Shown here piece by piece: positions 34,600-47,300 of a DNA stretch of 64,000 nt. The position numbers and the translations under genes were made by a program. The notes beneath the pieces were generated by a model, which ran no database searches, was not told the DNA's origin, and saw only the letters and a program-made list of their open reading frames with translations. Position 1 is the stretch's first letter; each line of letters starts with the position of its first letter. This DNA is from Isoperla grammatica (Eukaryota > Arthropoda > Insecta > Plecoptera > Perlodidae), in NCBI GenBank assembly GCA_945910005.1, contig OX246749.1, positions 23,731,097 through 23,795,096 on the forward strand, written 5' to 3'.

Positions 34600-37500
34600 G
34601 GAACCCTCCTGGAGGTGTCCATGCAGCAAGGTATGTATATCATGTTACATGTAGCTAGGTCATTACAGGCCTAGGGAACCCTCCCGGATGTGTCCATGCA
34701 GCAAGGTATGTATATCATGTTACATGTAGCTAGGTCATTACAGGCTTAGGGAACCATCCTGGAGGTGTCCATGCAGCAAGGTATGTATATCATGTTACAT
34801 GTAGCTAGGTCATTACAGGCCTAGGGAACCCTCCTGGAGGTGTCCATGCAGCAAGGTATGTATATCATGTAACATGTAGCTAGGTCATTACAGGCCTAGG
34901 GAACCCTCCTGGAGGTGTCCATGCAGCAAGGTATGTATATCATGTTACATGTAGCTAGGTCATTACAGGCCTAGGGAACCCTCCTGGAGGTGTCCATGCA
35001 GCAAGGTATGTATATCATGTTACGTGTAGCTAGGTCATTACAGGCCTAGGGAACCCTCCTGGAGGTGTCCATGCAGCAAGGTATGTATATCATGTTACAT
35101 GTAGCTAGGTCATTACAGGCCTAGGGAACCCCCCTGGAGGTGTCCATGCAGCAAGGTATGTATATCATGTTACATGTAGCTAGGTCATTACAGGCCTAGG
35201 GAACCCTCCTGGAGGTGTCCATGCAGCAAGGTATGTATATCATGTTACGTGTAGCTAGGTCATTACAGGCCTAGGGAACCCTCCTGGAGGTGTCCATGCA
35301 GCAAGGTATGTATATCATGTTACATGTAGCTAGGTCATTACAGGCCTAGGGAACCCTCCTGGAGGTGTCCATGCAGCAAGGTATGTATATCATGTTACAT
35401 GTAGCTAGGTCATTACAGGCCTAGGGAACCCTCCTGGAGGTGTCCATGCAGCAAGGTATGTATATCATGTTACGTGTAGCTAGGTCATTACAGGCCTAGG
35501 GAACCCCCCTGGAGGTGTCCATGCAGCAAGGTATGTATATCATGTTACATGTAGCTAGGTCATTACAGGCCTAGGGAACCCTCCTGGAGGTGTCCATGCA
35601 GCAAGGTATGTATATCATGTTACATGTAGCTAGGTCATTACAGGCCTAGGGAACCCTCCTGGAGGTGTCCATGCAGCAAGGTATGTATATCATGTTACAT
35701 GTAGCTAGGTCATTACAGGCCTAGGGAACCCTCCTGGAGGTGTCCATGCAGCAAGGTATGTATATCATGTTACATGTAGCTAGGTCATTACAGGCCTAGG
35801 GAACCCCCCTGGAGGTGTCCATGCAGCAAGGTATGTATATCATGTTACATGTAGCTAGGTCATTACAGGCCTAGGGAACCCTCCTGGAGGTGTCCATGCA
35901 GCAAGGTATGTATATCATGTTACATGTAGATAGGTCATTACAGGCCTAGGGAACCCTCCTGGAGGTGTCCATGCAGCAAGGTATGTATATCATGTTACAT
36001 GTAGCTAGGTCATTACAGGCCTAGGGAACCCTCCTGGAGGTGTCCATGCAGCAAGGTATGTATATCATGTTACATGTAGCTAGGTCATTACAGGCCTAGG
36101 GAACCCCCCTGGAGGTGTCCATGCAGCAAGGTATGTATATCATGTTACATGTAGCTAGGTCATTACAGGCCTAGGGAACCCTCCTGGAGGTGTCCATGCA
36201 GCAAGGTATGTATATCATGTTACATGTAGATAGGTCATTACAGGCCTAGGGAACCCTCCTGGAGGTGTCCATGCAGCAAGGTATGTATATCATGTTACAT
36301 GTAGATAGGTCATTACAGGCCTAGGGAACCCTCCTGGAGGTGTCCATGCAGCAAGGTATGTATATCATGTTACATGTAGCTAGGTTATTACAGGCCTAGG
36401 GAACCCCCCTGGAGGTGTCCATGCAGCAAGGTATGTATATCATGTTACATGTAGCTAGGTCATTACAGGCCTAGGGAACCCTCCTGGAGGTGTCCATGCA
36501 GCAAGGTATGTATATCATGTTACATGTAGCTAGGTCATTACAGGCCTAGGGAACCCCCCTGGAGGTGTCCATGCAGCAAGGTATGTATATCATGTTACAT
36601 GTAGCTAGGTCATTACAGGCCTAGGGAACCCTCCTGGAGGTGTCCATGCAGCAAGGTATGTATATCATGTTACATGTAGCTAGGTCATTACAGGCCTAGG
36701 GAACCCTCCTGGAGGTGTCCATGCAGCAAGGTATGTATATCATGTTACGTGTAGCTAGGTCATTACAGGCCTAGGGAACCCCCCTGGAGGTGTCCATGCA
36801 GCAAGGTATGTATATCATGTTACATGTAGCTAGGTCATTACAGGCCTAGGGAACCCTCCTGGAGGTGTCCATGCAGCAAGGTATGTATATCATGTTACAT
36901 GTAGCTAGGTCATTACAGGCCTAGGGAACCCTCCTGGAGGTGTCCATGCAGCAAGGTATGTATATCATGTTACATGTAGCTAGGTCATTACAGGCCTAGG
37001 GAACCCTCCTGGAGGTGTCCATGCAGCAAGGTATGTATATCATGTTACATGTAGCTAGGTCATTACAGGCCTAGGGAACCCCCCTGGAGGTGTCCATGCA
37101 GCAAGGTATGTATATCATGTTACATGTAGCTAGGTCATTACAGGCCTAGAGAACCCTCCCGGATGTGTCCATGCAGCAAGGTATGTATATCATGTTACAT
37201 GTAGCTAGGTCATTACAGGCCAAGGTAACCCTCCTGGAGGTGTCCATGCAGCAAGGTATGTATATCATGTTACATGTAGCTAGGTCATTACAGGCCTAGG
37301 GAACCCTCCTGGAGGTGTCCATGCAGCAAGGTATGTATATCATGTTACATGTAGATAGGTCATTACAGGCCTAGGGAACCCTCCTGGAGGTGTCCATGCA
37401 GCAAGGTATGTATATCATGTTACATGTAGATAGGTCATTACAGGCCTAGGGAACCCTCCTGGAGGTGTCCATGCAGCAAGGTATGTATATCATGTTACAT

Positions 37501-38155
37501 GTAGCTAGGTTATTACAGGCCTAGGGAACCCCCCTGGAGGTGTCCATGCAGCAAGGTATGTATATCATGTTACATGTAGCTAGGTCATTACAGGCCTAGG
37601 GAACCCTCCTGGAGGTGTCCATGCAGCAAGGTATGTATATCATGTTACATGTAGCTAGGTTATTACAGGCCTAGGGAACCCCCCTGGAGGTGTCCATGCA
37701 GCAAGGTATGTATATCATGTTACATGTAGCTAGGTCATTACAGGCCTAGGGAACCCCCCTGGAGGTGTCCATGCAGCAAGGTATGTATATCATGTTACAT
37801 GTAGCTAGGTCATTACAGGCCTAGGGAACCCCCCTGGAGGTGTCCATGCAGCAAGGTATGTATATCATGTTACATGTAGCTAGGTTATTACAGGCCTAGG
37901 GAACCCCCCTGGAGGTGTCCATGCAGCAAGGTATGTATATCATGTTACATGTAGCTAGGTCATTACAGGCTTAGGGAACCCTCCTGGAGGTGTCCATGCA
38001 GCAAGGTATGTATATCATGTTACATGTAGCTAGGTCATTACAGGCCTAGGGAACCCTCCCGGATGTGTCCATGCAGCAAGGTATGTATATCATGTTACAT
38101 GTAGCTAGGTCATTACAGGCCTAGGTAACCCTCCTGGAGGTGTCCATGCAGCAAG
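34600..38155 (+). repeat. Monotonous 75-bp satellite, no length variants
   Basis: All units are exactly 75 bp; this is part of a longer unbroken register from about 32756 to 39000. Units alternate between CCCTCC and CCCCCC types, with ACGTG units at about 225-bp spacing (35006, 35231, 35456) and GATAGGTC units (35906, 36206, 36281, 37331, 37406), suggesting 3- and 4-monomer sub-repeats. Two units have CTCCCGGATG (about 37155 and 38055). Confidence 0.75.
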
Positions 38156-41100
38156 GTATGTATATCATGTTACGTGTAGCTAGGTCATTACAGGCCAAGG
38201 TAACCCTCCTGGAGGTGTCCATGCAGCAAGGTATGTATATCATGTTACATGTAGCTAGGTCATTACAGGCCTAGGGAACCCTCCTGGAGGTGTCCATGCA
38301 GCAAGGTATGTATATCCTGTTACATGTAGCTAGGTCATTACAGGCCTAGGGAACCCTCCTGGAGGTGTCCATGCAGCAAGGTATGTATATCATGTAACAT
38401 GTAGCTAGGTCATTACAGGCCTAGGGAACCCTCCTGGAGGTGTCCATGCAGCAAGGTATGTTTATCAAATTACATGTAGCTAGGTCAATACAGGCCTAGG
38501 GAACCCCCCTGGAGGTGTCCATGCAGCAAGGTATGTATATCATGTTACATGTAGCTAGGTCATTACAGGCCTAAGGAACCCCCCTGGAGGTGTCCATGCA
38601 GCAAGGTATGTATATCATGTTACATGTAGCTAGGTCATTACAGGCCTAGGGAACCCCCCTGGAGGTGTCCATGCAGCAAGGTATGTATATCATGTTACAT
38701 GTAGCTAGGTCATTACAGGCCTAAGGAACCCCCCTGGAGGTGTCCATGCAGCAAGGTATGTATATCATGTTACATGTAGCTAGGTCATTACAGGCCTAGG
38801 GAACCCTCCTGGAGGTGTCCATGCAGCAAGGTATGTATATCATGTTACATGTAGCTAGGTCATTACAGGCCTAGGGAACCCCCCTGGAGGTGTCCATGCA
38901 GCAAGGTATGTATATCATGTTACGTGTAGCTAGGTCATTACAGGCCTAGGGAACCCTCCTGGAGGTGTCCATGCAGCAAGGTATGTTTATCATGTTACAT
39001 GTAGCTAGGTCAATACAGGCCTAGGGTGTCCATGCAGCAAGGTATGTATATCATGTTACATGTAGCTAGGTCATTGCAGGCTTAGGTAACCCCCCTGGAG
39101 GTGTCCATGCAGCAAGGTATGTATATCATGTTACATGTAGCTAGGTCATTACAGGCTTAGGGAACCCTCCTGGAGGTGTCCATGCAGCAAGGTATGTATA
39201 TCATGTTACATGTAGCTAGGTCATTACAGGCTTAGGGAACCCTCCTGGAGGTGTCCATGCAGCAAGGTATGTATATCATGTTACATGTAGCTAGGTCATT
39301 ACAGGCTTAGGGAACCCTCCTGGAGGTGTCCATGCAGCAAGGTATGTATATCATGTTACATGTAGCTAGGTCATTACAGGCCTAGGGAACCCTCCTGGAG
39401 GTGTCCATGCAGCAAGGTATGTATATCATGTTACATGTAGCTAGGTCATTACAGGCCTAGGGAACCCCCCTGGAGGTGTCCATGCAGCAAGGTATGTATA
39501 TCATGTTACATGTAGCTAGGTCATTACAGGCCTAGGGAACCCTCCTGGAGGTGTCCATGCAGCAAGGTATGTATATCATGTTACATGTAGCTAGGTCATT
39601 ACAGGCTTAGGGAACCCTCCTGGAGGTGTCCATGGAGCAAGGTATGTATATCATGTTACATGTAGCTAGGTCATTACAGGCTTAGGGAACCCTCCTGGAG
39701 GTGTCCATGCAGCAAGGTATGTATATCATGTTACATGTAGCTAGGTCATTACAGGCTTAGGGAACCCTCCTGGAGGTGTCCATGCAGCAAGGTATGTATA
39801 TCATGTTACATGTAGCTAGGTCATTACAGGCCTAGGGAACCCTCCTGGAGGTGTCCATGCAGCAAGGTATGTATATCATGTTACATGTAGCTAGGTCATT
39901 ACAGGCTTAGGGAAACCTCCTGGAGGTGTCCATGCAGCAAGGTATGTATTACATGTTACATGTAGCTAGGTCATTACAGGCCTAGGGCAGCCTCCTGGAG
40001 GTGTCCATGCAGCAAGGTATGTATATCATGTTACATGTAGCTAGGTCATTACAGGCCTAGGGAACCCCCCTGGAGGTGTCCATGCAGCAAGGTATGTATA
40101 TCATGTTACATGTAGCTAGGTCATTACAGGCCTAGGGAACCCCCCTGGAGGTGTCCATGCAGCAAGGTATGTATATCATGTTACATGTAGCTAGGTCATT
40201 ACAGGCCTAGGGAACCCCCCTGGAGGTGTCCATGTAGCAAGGTATGTATATCATGTTACATGTAGCGAGATCATTACAGGCTTAGGGAACCCCCCTGGAG
40301 GTGTCCATGCAGCAAGGTATGTATATCATGTTACATGTAGCGAGATCATTACAGGCCTAGGGAACCCCCCTGGAGGTGTCCATGCAGCAAGGTATGTATA
40401 TAATGTTACATGTAGCGAGATCATTACAGGCTTAGGGAACCCCCCTGGAGGTGTCCATGCAGCAAGGTATGTATATCGTGTTACATGTAGCTAGGTCATT
40501 ACAGGCCTAGGGAACCCTCCTGGAGGTGTCCATGCAGCAAGGTATGTATATCATGTTACATGTAGCTAGGTCATTACAGGCCTAGGGTGTCCATGCAGCA
40601 ATGTATGTATATCATGTTACATGTAGCTTGGTCATTACAGGCTTAGGTAACCCCCCTGGAGGTGTCCATGCAGCAAGGTATGTATATCATGTTACATGTA
40701 GCTAGGTCATTACAGGCTAAGGGAACCCCCCTGGAGGTGTCCATGCAGCAAGGTATGTATATCATGTTACATGTAGCTAGGTCATTACAGGCCTAGGTAA
40801 CCCCCCTGGAGGTGTCCATGCAGCAAGGTATGTATATCATGTTACATGTAGCTAGGTCATTACAGGCCTAGGGTGTCCATGCAGCAAGGTATGTATATCA
40901 TGTAACATGTAGCTAGGTCATTACAGGCCTAGGGTGTCCATGCAGCAAGGTATGTATATCATGTTACATGTAGCTAGGTCATTACAGGCCTAGGGTGTCT
41001 ATGCAGCAAGGTATGTATATCATGTTACATGTAGCTAGGTCATTACAGGCCTAGGGAACCCCCCTGGAGGTGTCCATGCAGCAAGTCATGTATATCATGT

Positions 41101-42430
41101 TACGTGTAGGTAGGTCATTACAGGCCTAGGAAACCCCCCTGGAGGTGTCTATGCAGCAAGTCATGTATATCATGTTACATGTAGCTAGGTCATTACAGGC
41201 CTAGGGAACCCTCCTGGAGGTGTCCATGCAGCAAGGTATGTATATCATGTTACATGTAGCTAGGTCATTACAGGCTTAGGGAACCCTCCTGGAGGTGTCC
41301 ATGCAGCAAGGTATGTATATCATGTTACATGTAGCTAGGTCATTACAGGCCTAGGGAACCCTCCTGGAGGTGTCCATGCAGCAAGGTATGTTTATCATGT
41401 TACATGTAGCTAGGTCATTACAGGCTTAGGGATCCTCCTGGAGGTGTCCATGCAGCAAGGTATGTATATCATGTTACATGTAGCTAGGTCATTACAGGCC
41501 TAGGGAACCCTCCTGGAGGTGTCCATGCAGCAAGGTATGGATATCATGTTACATGTAGCTGGGTCATTACAGGCCTAGGGAACCATCCTGGAGGTGTCCA
41601 TGCAGCAAGGTATGTATATCATGTTACATGTAGCTAGGTCATTACAGGCCTAGGGAACCCTCCTGGAGGTGTCCATGCAGCAAGGTATGTATATCATGTT
41701 ACATGTAGCTAGGTCATTACAGGCCTAAAGAACCCCCCTGGAGGTGTCCATGCAGCAAGGTATGTATATCATGTTACATGTGGCTAGGTCATTACAGGCC
41801 TAGGGAACCCTCCTGGAGGTGTCCATGCAGCAAGGTATGTATATCATGTTACATGTAGCTAGGTCATTACAGGCTTAGGGAACCCTCCTGGAGGTGTCCA
41901 TGCAGCAAGGTATGTATATCATGTTACATGTAGCTAGGTCATTTCAGGCCTAGGGAACCCTCCTGGAGGTGTCCATGCAGCAAGGTATGTATATCATGTT
42001 ACATGTAGCTAGGTCATTACAGGCTTAGGGAACCCCCCTGGAGGTGTCCATGCAGCAAGGTATGTATATCATGTTACATGTAGCTAGGTCATTACAGACC
42101 TAGGGAACCCCCCTGGAGGTGTCCATGCAGCAAGGTATGTATATCATGTTACATGTAGCTAGGTCATTACAGGCCTAGGGAACCCCCCTGGAGGTGTCCA
42201 TGCAGCAAGGTATGTATATCGTGTTACATGTAGCTAGGTCATTACAGGCCTAGGAAACCCCCCTGGAGGTGTCCATGCAGCAAGGTATGTATATCATGTA
42301 ACATGTAGCTAGGTCATTACAGGGTTAGGGAACCCTCCTGGAGGTGTCCATGCAGCAAGGTATGTATATCATGTTACATGTAGCTAGGTCATTACAGGCT
42401 TAGGGAACCCTCCATGAGGTGTCCATGGAG
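38156..42430 (+). repeat. Second super-repeat, diverged copy A
   Basis: Shares rare markers with 47676-51303 in the same order: TATATCCTG (38311), TTTATCAAAT (38461), AAACCTCC, GTATTACATG (39942), three CGAGATC units, TATATCGTG, GCAATGTATG, GCAAGTCATG and CCATGAGG with CCATGGAGC (42412). The offset to the later copy changes from 9520 to about 8634 and 8873 bp along the block, so several whole monomers have been gained or lost. Confidence 0.8.
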
Positions 42431-43031
42431 CAAGGTATGTATATCATGTTACATGTAGCTAGGTCATTACAGGCCTAGGGAACCCCCCTGGAGGTGTCCA
42501 TGCAGCAAGGTATGTATATCATGTTACATGTAGCTAGGTCATTACAGGCTTAGGGATCCTCCTGGAGGTGTCCATGCAGCAAGGTATGTATATCATGTTA
42601 CATGTAGCTAGGTCATTACAGGCCTAGGGAACCCTCCTGGAGGTGTCCATGCAGCAAGGTATGTATATCATGTTACATGTAGCTAGGTCATTACAGGCTT
42701 AGGGATCCTCCTGGAGGTGTCCATGCAGCAAGGTATGTATATCATGTTACATGTAGCTAGGTCATTACAGGCCTAGGGAACCCCCCTGGAGGTGTCCATG
42801 CAGCAAGGTATGTATATCATGTTACATGTAGCTAGGTCATTACAGGCCTAGGGAACCCTCCTGGAGGTGTCCATGCAGCAAGGTATGTATATCATGTTAC
42901 ATGTAGCTAGGTCATTACAGGCTTAGGGATCCTCCTGGAGGTGTCCATGCAGCAAGGTATGTATATCATGTTACATGTAGCTAGGTCATTACAGGCCTAG
43001 GGAACCCTCCTGGAGGTGTCCATGCAGCAAG

Positions 43032-43068
43032 GCCTAGGGAACCCTCCTGGAGGTGTCCATGCAGCAAG
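43032..43068 (+). repeat. 37-bp half-monomer
   Basis: The unit begins GCCTAGGG directly after GCAAG, so the first 38 bases of the monomer are missing. The junction shares AGG between the two broken ends (GCAAGG and ACAGGC), which fits a microhomology deletion. I saw no second unit of this size in the window. Confidence 0.9.
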
Positions 43069-44940
43069 GTATGTATATCATGTTACATGTAGCTAGGTCA
43101 TTACAGGCCTAGGGAACCATCCTGGAGGTGTCCATGCAGCAATGTATGTATATCATGTTACATGTAGCTAGGTCATTACAGGCCTAGGGAGCCCTCCTGG
43201 AGGTGTCCATGCAGCAAGTTATGTATATCATGTTACATGTAGCTAGGTCATTACAGGCCTAAAGAACCCCCCTGGAGGTGTCCATGCAGCAAGGTATGTA
43301 TATCATGTTACATGTGGCTAGGTCATTACAGGCTTAGGGAACACTCCTGGAGGTGTCCATGCAGCAAGGAAAGTATATCATGTTACATGTGGCTAGGTCA
43401 TTACAGGCTTAGGGAACCCTCCTGGAGGTGTCCATGCAGCAAGGTATGTATATCATGTTACATGTGGCTAGGTCATTACAGGCTTAGGGAACCCTCCTGG
43501 AGGTGTCCATGCAGCAAGGTATGTATATCATGTTACATGTAGCTAGGTCATTACAGACCTAGGGAACCCCCCTGGAGGTGTCCATGCAGCAAGGTATGTA
43601 TATCATGTTACATGTAGCTAGGTCATTACAGGCCTAGAGAACCCTCCTGGAGGTGTCCATGCAGCAAGGTATGTATATCATGTTACATGTAGCTAGGTCA
43701 TTACAGGCCTAGGGAACCCTCCTGGAGGTGTCCATGCAGCAAGGTATGTATATCATGTTACATGTTGCTAGGTCATTACAGGCCTAGGGAACCCTCCTGG
43801 AGGTGTCCATGCAGCAAGGTATGTATATCATGTTACATGTTGCTAGGTCATTACAGGCCTAGGGAACCCTCCTGGAGGTGTCCATGCAGCAAGGTATGTA
43901 TATCATGTTACATGTAGCTAGGTCATTACAGGCCTAGGGAACCTGGAGATGTCCATGCAGCAAGGTATGTATATCATGTTACATGTAGCTAGGTCATTAC
44001 AGGCTTAGGGACCCTCCTGGAGGTGTCCATGCAGCAAGGTATGTATATCATGTTACATGTAGCTAGGTCATTACAGACCTAGGGAACCCCCCTGGAGGTG
44101 TCCATGCAGCAAGGTATGTATATCATGTTACATGTAGCTAGGTCATTACAGGCTTAGGGAACCCTCCTGGAGGTGTCCATGCAGCAAGGTATGTATATCA
44201 TGTTACATGTAGCTAGGTCATTACAGGCTTAGGGAACCCCCCTGGAGGTGTCCATGCAGCAAGGTATGTATATCATGTAACATGTAGCTAGGTCATTACA
44301 GGCTTAGGGAACCCTCCTGGAGGTGTCCATGCAGCAAGGTATGTATATCATGTTACATGTAGCTAGGTCATTACAGGCTTAGGGAACCCTCCTGGAGGTG
44401 TCCATGCAGCAAGGTATGTATATCATGTTACATGTAGATAGGTCATTACAGGCCTAGGGAACCCTCCTGGAGGTGTCCATGCAGCAAGGTATGTATATCA
44501 TGTTACATGTAGCTAGGTAATTACAGGCCTAGGGAACCCTCCTGGAGGTGTCCATGCAGCAAGGTATGTATATCATGTTACATGTAGCTAGGTCATTTCA
44601 GGCTTAGGGAACCCTCCTGGAGGTGTCCATGCAGCAAGGTATGTATATCATGTTACATGTAGCAAGGTCATTACAGGCTTAGGGAACCCTCCTGGAGGTG
44701 TCCATGCAGCAAGGTATGTATATCATGTTACATGTAGCTAGGTCATTACAGGCCTGGGGAACTCTCTGGAGGTGTCCATGCAGCAAGGTATGTTTATCAT
44801 GTTACATGTAGCGAGGTCATTACAGGCCTAGGGAACCCCCCTGGAGGTGTCCATGCAGCAAGGTATATATATCATGTTACATGTAGCTAGGTCATTACAG
44901 GCCTAGGGAACCCCCCTGGAGGTGTCCATGCAGCAAGGTA
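43069..44940 (+). repeat. Satellite block shared with 59.2-62.3 kb
   Basis: Starts with AACCATCC then GCAATGTATG, GCAAGTTATG, CCTAAAG, GGAACACTCC, CAGACCTAGGG, two GTTGCTAGG units, AACCTGGAGATG (43940) and, near 44761, ACTCTCTGGAGG, CGAGGTC and GTATATATATC. The same markers recur from 59207, at +16138 bp at the start and +17310 bp near the end. Contains the only long frame here in a different register (43312-43542), again a satellite by-product. Confidence 0.75.
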
Positions 44941-46137
44941 TGTATATCATGTTACATGTAGCTAGGTCATTACAGGCCTAGGGAACTCTCCTGGAGGTGT
45001 CCATGCAGCAAGGTATGTATATCATGTTACATGTTGCTAGGTCATTACAGGCCTACGGAACCCCCCTGGAGGTGTCCATGCAGCAAGGTATGTATATCAT
45101 GTTACATGTAGCTAGGTCATTACAGGCCCAGGGAACCCCCCTGGAGGTGTCCATGCAGCAAGGTATGTATATCATGTTACATGTAGCTAGGTCATTACAG
45201 GCCTAGGGAACCCCCCTGGAGGTGTCCATGCAGCAAGGTATGTATATCATGTTACATGTAGCTAGGTCATTACAGGCCTAGGGAACCCCCCTGGAGATGT
45301 CCATGCAGCAAGGTATGTATATCATGTTACATGTAGCTAGGTCATTACAGGCCTAGGGAACCCCCCTGGAAGTGTCCATGCAGCAAGGTATGTATATCAT
45401 GTTACATGTAGCTAGGTCATTACAGGCCTAGGGAACCCCCCTGGAGGTGTCCATGCAGCAAGGTATGTATATCATGTTACATGTAGCTAGGTCATTACAG
45501 GCCTAGGGAACCCTCCTGGAGGTGTCCATGCAGCAAGGTATGTATATCATGTTACATGTAGCTAGGTCATTACAGGCCTAGGGAACCCCCCTGGAGGTGT
45601 CCATGCAGCAAGGTATGTATATCATGTTACATGTAGCTAGGTCATTACAGGCCTAGGGAACCCTCCTGGAGGTGTCCATGCAGCAAGGTATGTATATCAT
45701 GTTACATGTAGCTAGGTCATTACAGGCCCAGGGAACCCTCCTGGAGGTGTCCATGCAGCAAGGTATGTATATCATGTTACATGTAGCTAGGTCATTACAG
45801 GCCTAGGGAACCCCCCTGGAGGTGTCCATGCAGCAAGGTATGTATATCATGTTACATGTAGCTAGGTCATTACAGGCCTAGGGAACCCTCCTGGAGGTGT
45901 CCATGCAGCAAGGTATGTATATCATGTTACATGTAGCTAGGTCATTACAGGCCTAGGGAACCCCCCTGGAGGTGTCCATGCAGCAAGGTATGTATATCAT
46001 GTTACATGTAGCTAGGTCATTACAGGCTTAGGGAACCCTCCTGGAGGTGTCCATGTAGCAAGGTATGTATGTCATGTTACATGTAGCTAGGTCATTACAG
46101 GCTTAGGGAACCCCCCTGGAGGTGTCCATGCAGCAAG
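44941..46137 (+). repeat. Satellite, mainly CCCCCC-type 75-bp units
   Basis: Regular 75-bp units alternating CCCCCC and CCCTCC, with CCCAGGG units near 45127 and 45727. A similar mixture closes the array at 62.4-63.8 kb. Confidence 0.7.
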
Positions 46138-46503
46138 GTATGTATATCATGTTACATGTAGCTAGGTCATTACAGGCCCAGGGTGTCCATGCAGCAAGGT
46201 ATGTATATCATGTTACATGTAGCTAAGTCATTACAGGCCTAGGGTGTCCATGCAGCAAGGTATGTATATCATGTTACATGTAGCTAGGTCAATACAGGCC
46301 TAGGGTGTCCATGCAGCAAGGTATGTATATCATGTTACATGTAGCTAAGTCATTACAGGCCTAGGGTGTCCATGCAGCAAGGTATGTATATCATGTTACA
46401 TGTAGCTAAGTCATTACAGGCCTAGGGTGTCCATGCAGCAAGGTATGTATATCATGTTACATGTAGCTAGGTCATTACAAGCCTAGGGTGTCCATGCAGC
46501 AAG
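46138..46503 (+). repeat. Six consecutive 61-bp monomers
   Basis: Six 61-bp units in a row (366 bp), the longest unbroken run of short units I found. Includes CTAAGTC, CAATACA and ACAAGCC units like those of the 441-bp cassettes but without the central 75-bp unit. Followed by three ACATGAAGC/CCAAGG units, two of them with GTTTATC, and at about 46888 the CAGTCCAAGGTAACCACC unit shared with 32235. Confidence 0.85.
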
Positions 46504-47300
46504 GTATGTTTATCATGTTACATGAAGCTAGGTCATTACAGGCCAAGGTAACCCCCCTGGAGGTGTCCATGCAGCAAGGTATGTTTATCATGTTACATGA
46601 AGCTAGGTCATTACAGGCCAAGGTAACCCCCCTGGAGGTGTCCATGCAGCAAGGTATGTATATCATGTTACATGAAGCTAGGTCATTACAGGCCAAGGTA
46701 ACCCCCCTGGAGGTGTCCATGCAGCAAGGTATGTATATCATGTTACATGTAGCTAGGTCATTACAGGCCTAGGGTGTCCATGCAGCAAGGTATGTATATC
46801 ATGTTACATGTAGCTAGGTCATTACAGGCCTAGGGTGTCCATGCAGCAAGGTATGTATATCATGTTACATGTAGCTAGGTCATTACAGTCCAAGGTAACC
46901 ACCCTGGAGGTGTCCATGCAGCAAGGTATGTATATCATGTTACATGTAGCTAGGTCATTACAGGCCAAGGTAACCCCCCTGGAGGTGTCCATGCAGCAAG
47001 GTATGTTTATCATGTTACATGTAGCTAGGTCATTACAGGCCAAGGTAACCCCCCTGGAGGTGTCCATGCAGCAAGGTATGTATATCATGTTACATGTAGC
47101 TAGGTCATTACAGGCCTAGGGAACCCTCCTGGAGGTGTCCATGCAGCAAGGTATGTATATCATGTTACGTGTAGCTAGGTCATTACAGGCCAAGGTAACC
47201 CTCCTGGAGGTGTCCATGCAGCAAGGTATGTTTATCATGTTAGATTTAGCTAGGTCATTACAGGCCTAGGGAACCCCCCTGGAGGTGTCCATGCAGCAAG

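Noticed and set aside
43312..43542. 76-codon plus-strand ORF with a different repeat peptide (MWLGHYRLREHSWRCPCSK)
   Set aside because: It is another frame of the same monomers, opened by GTGGC and CTTAGGG variants; a satellite by-product.
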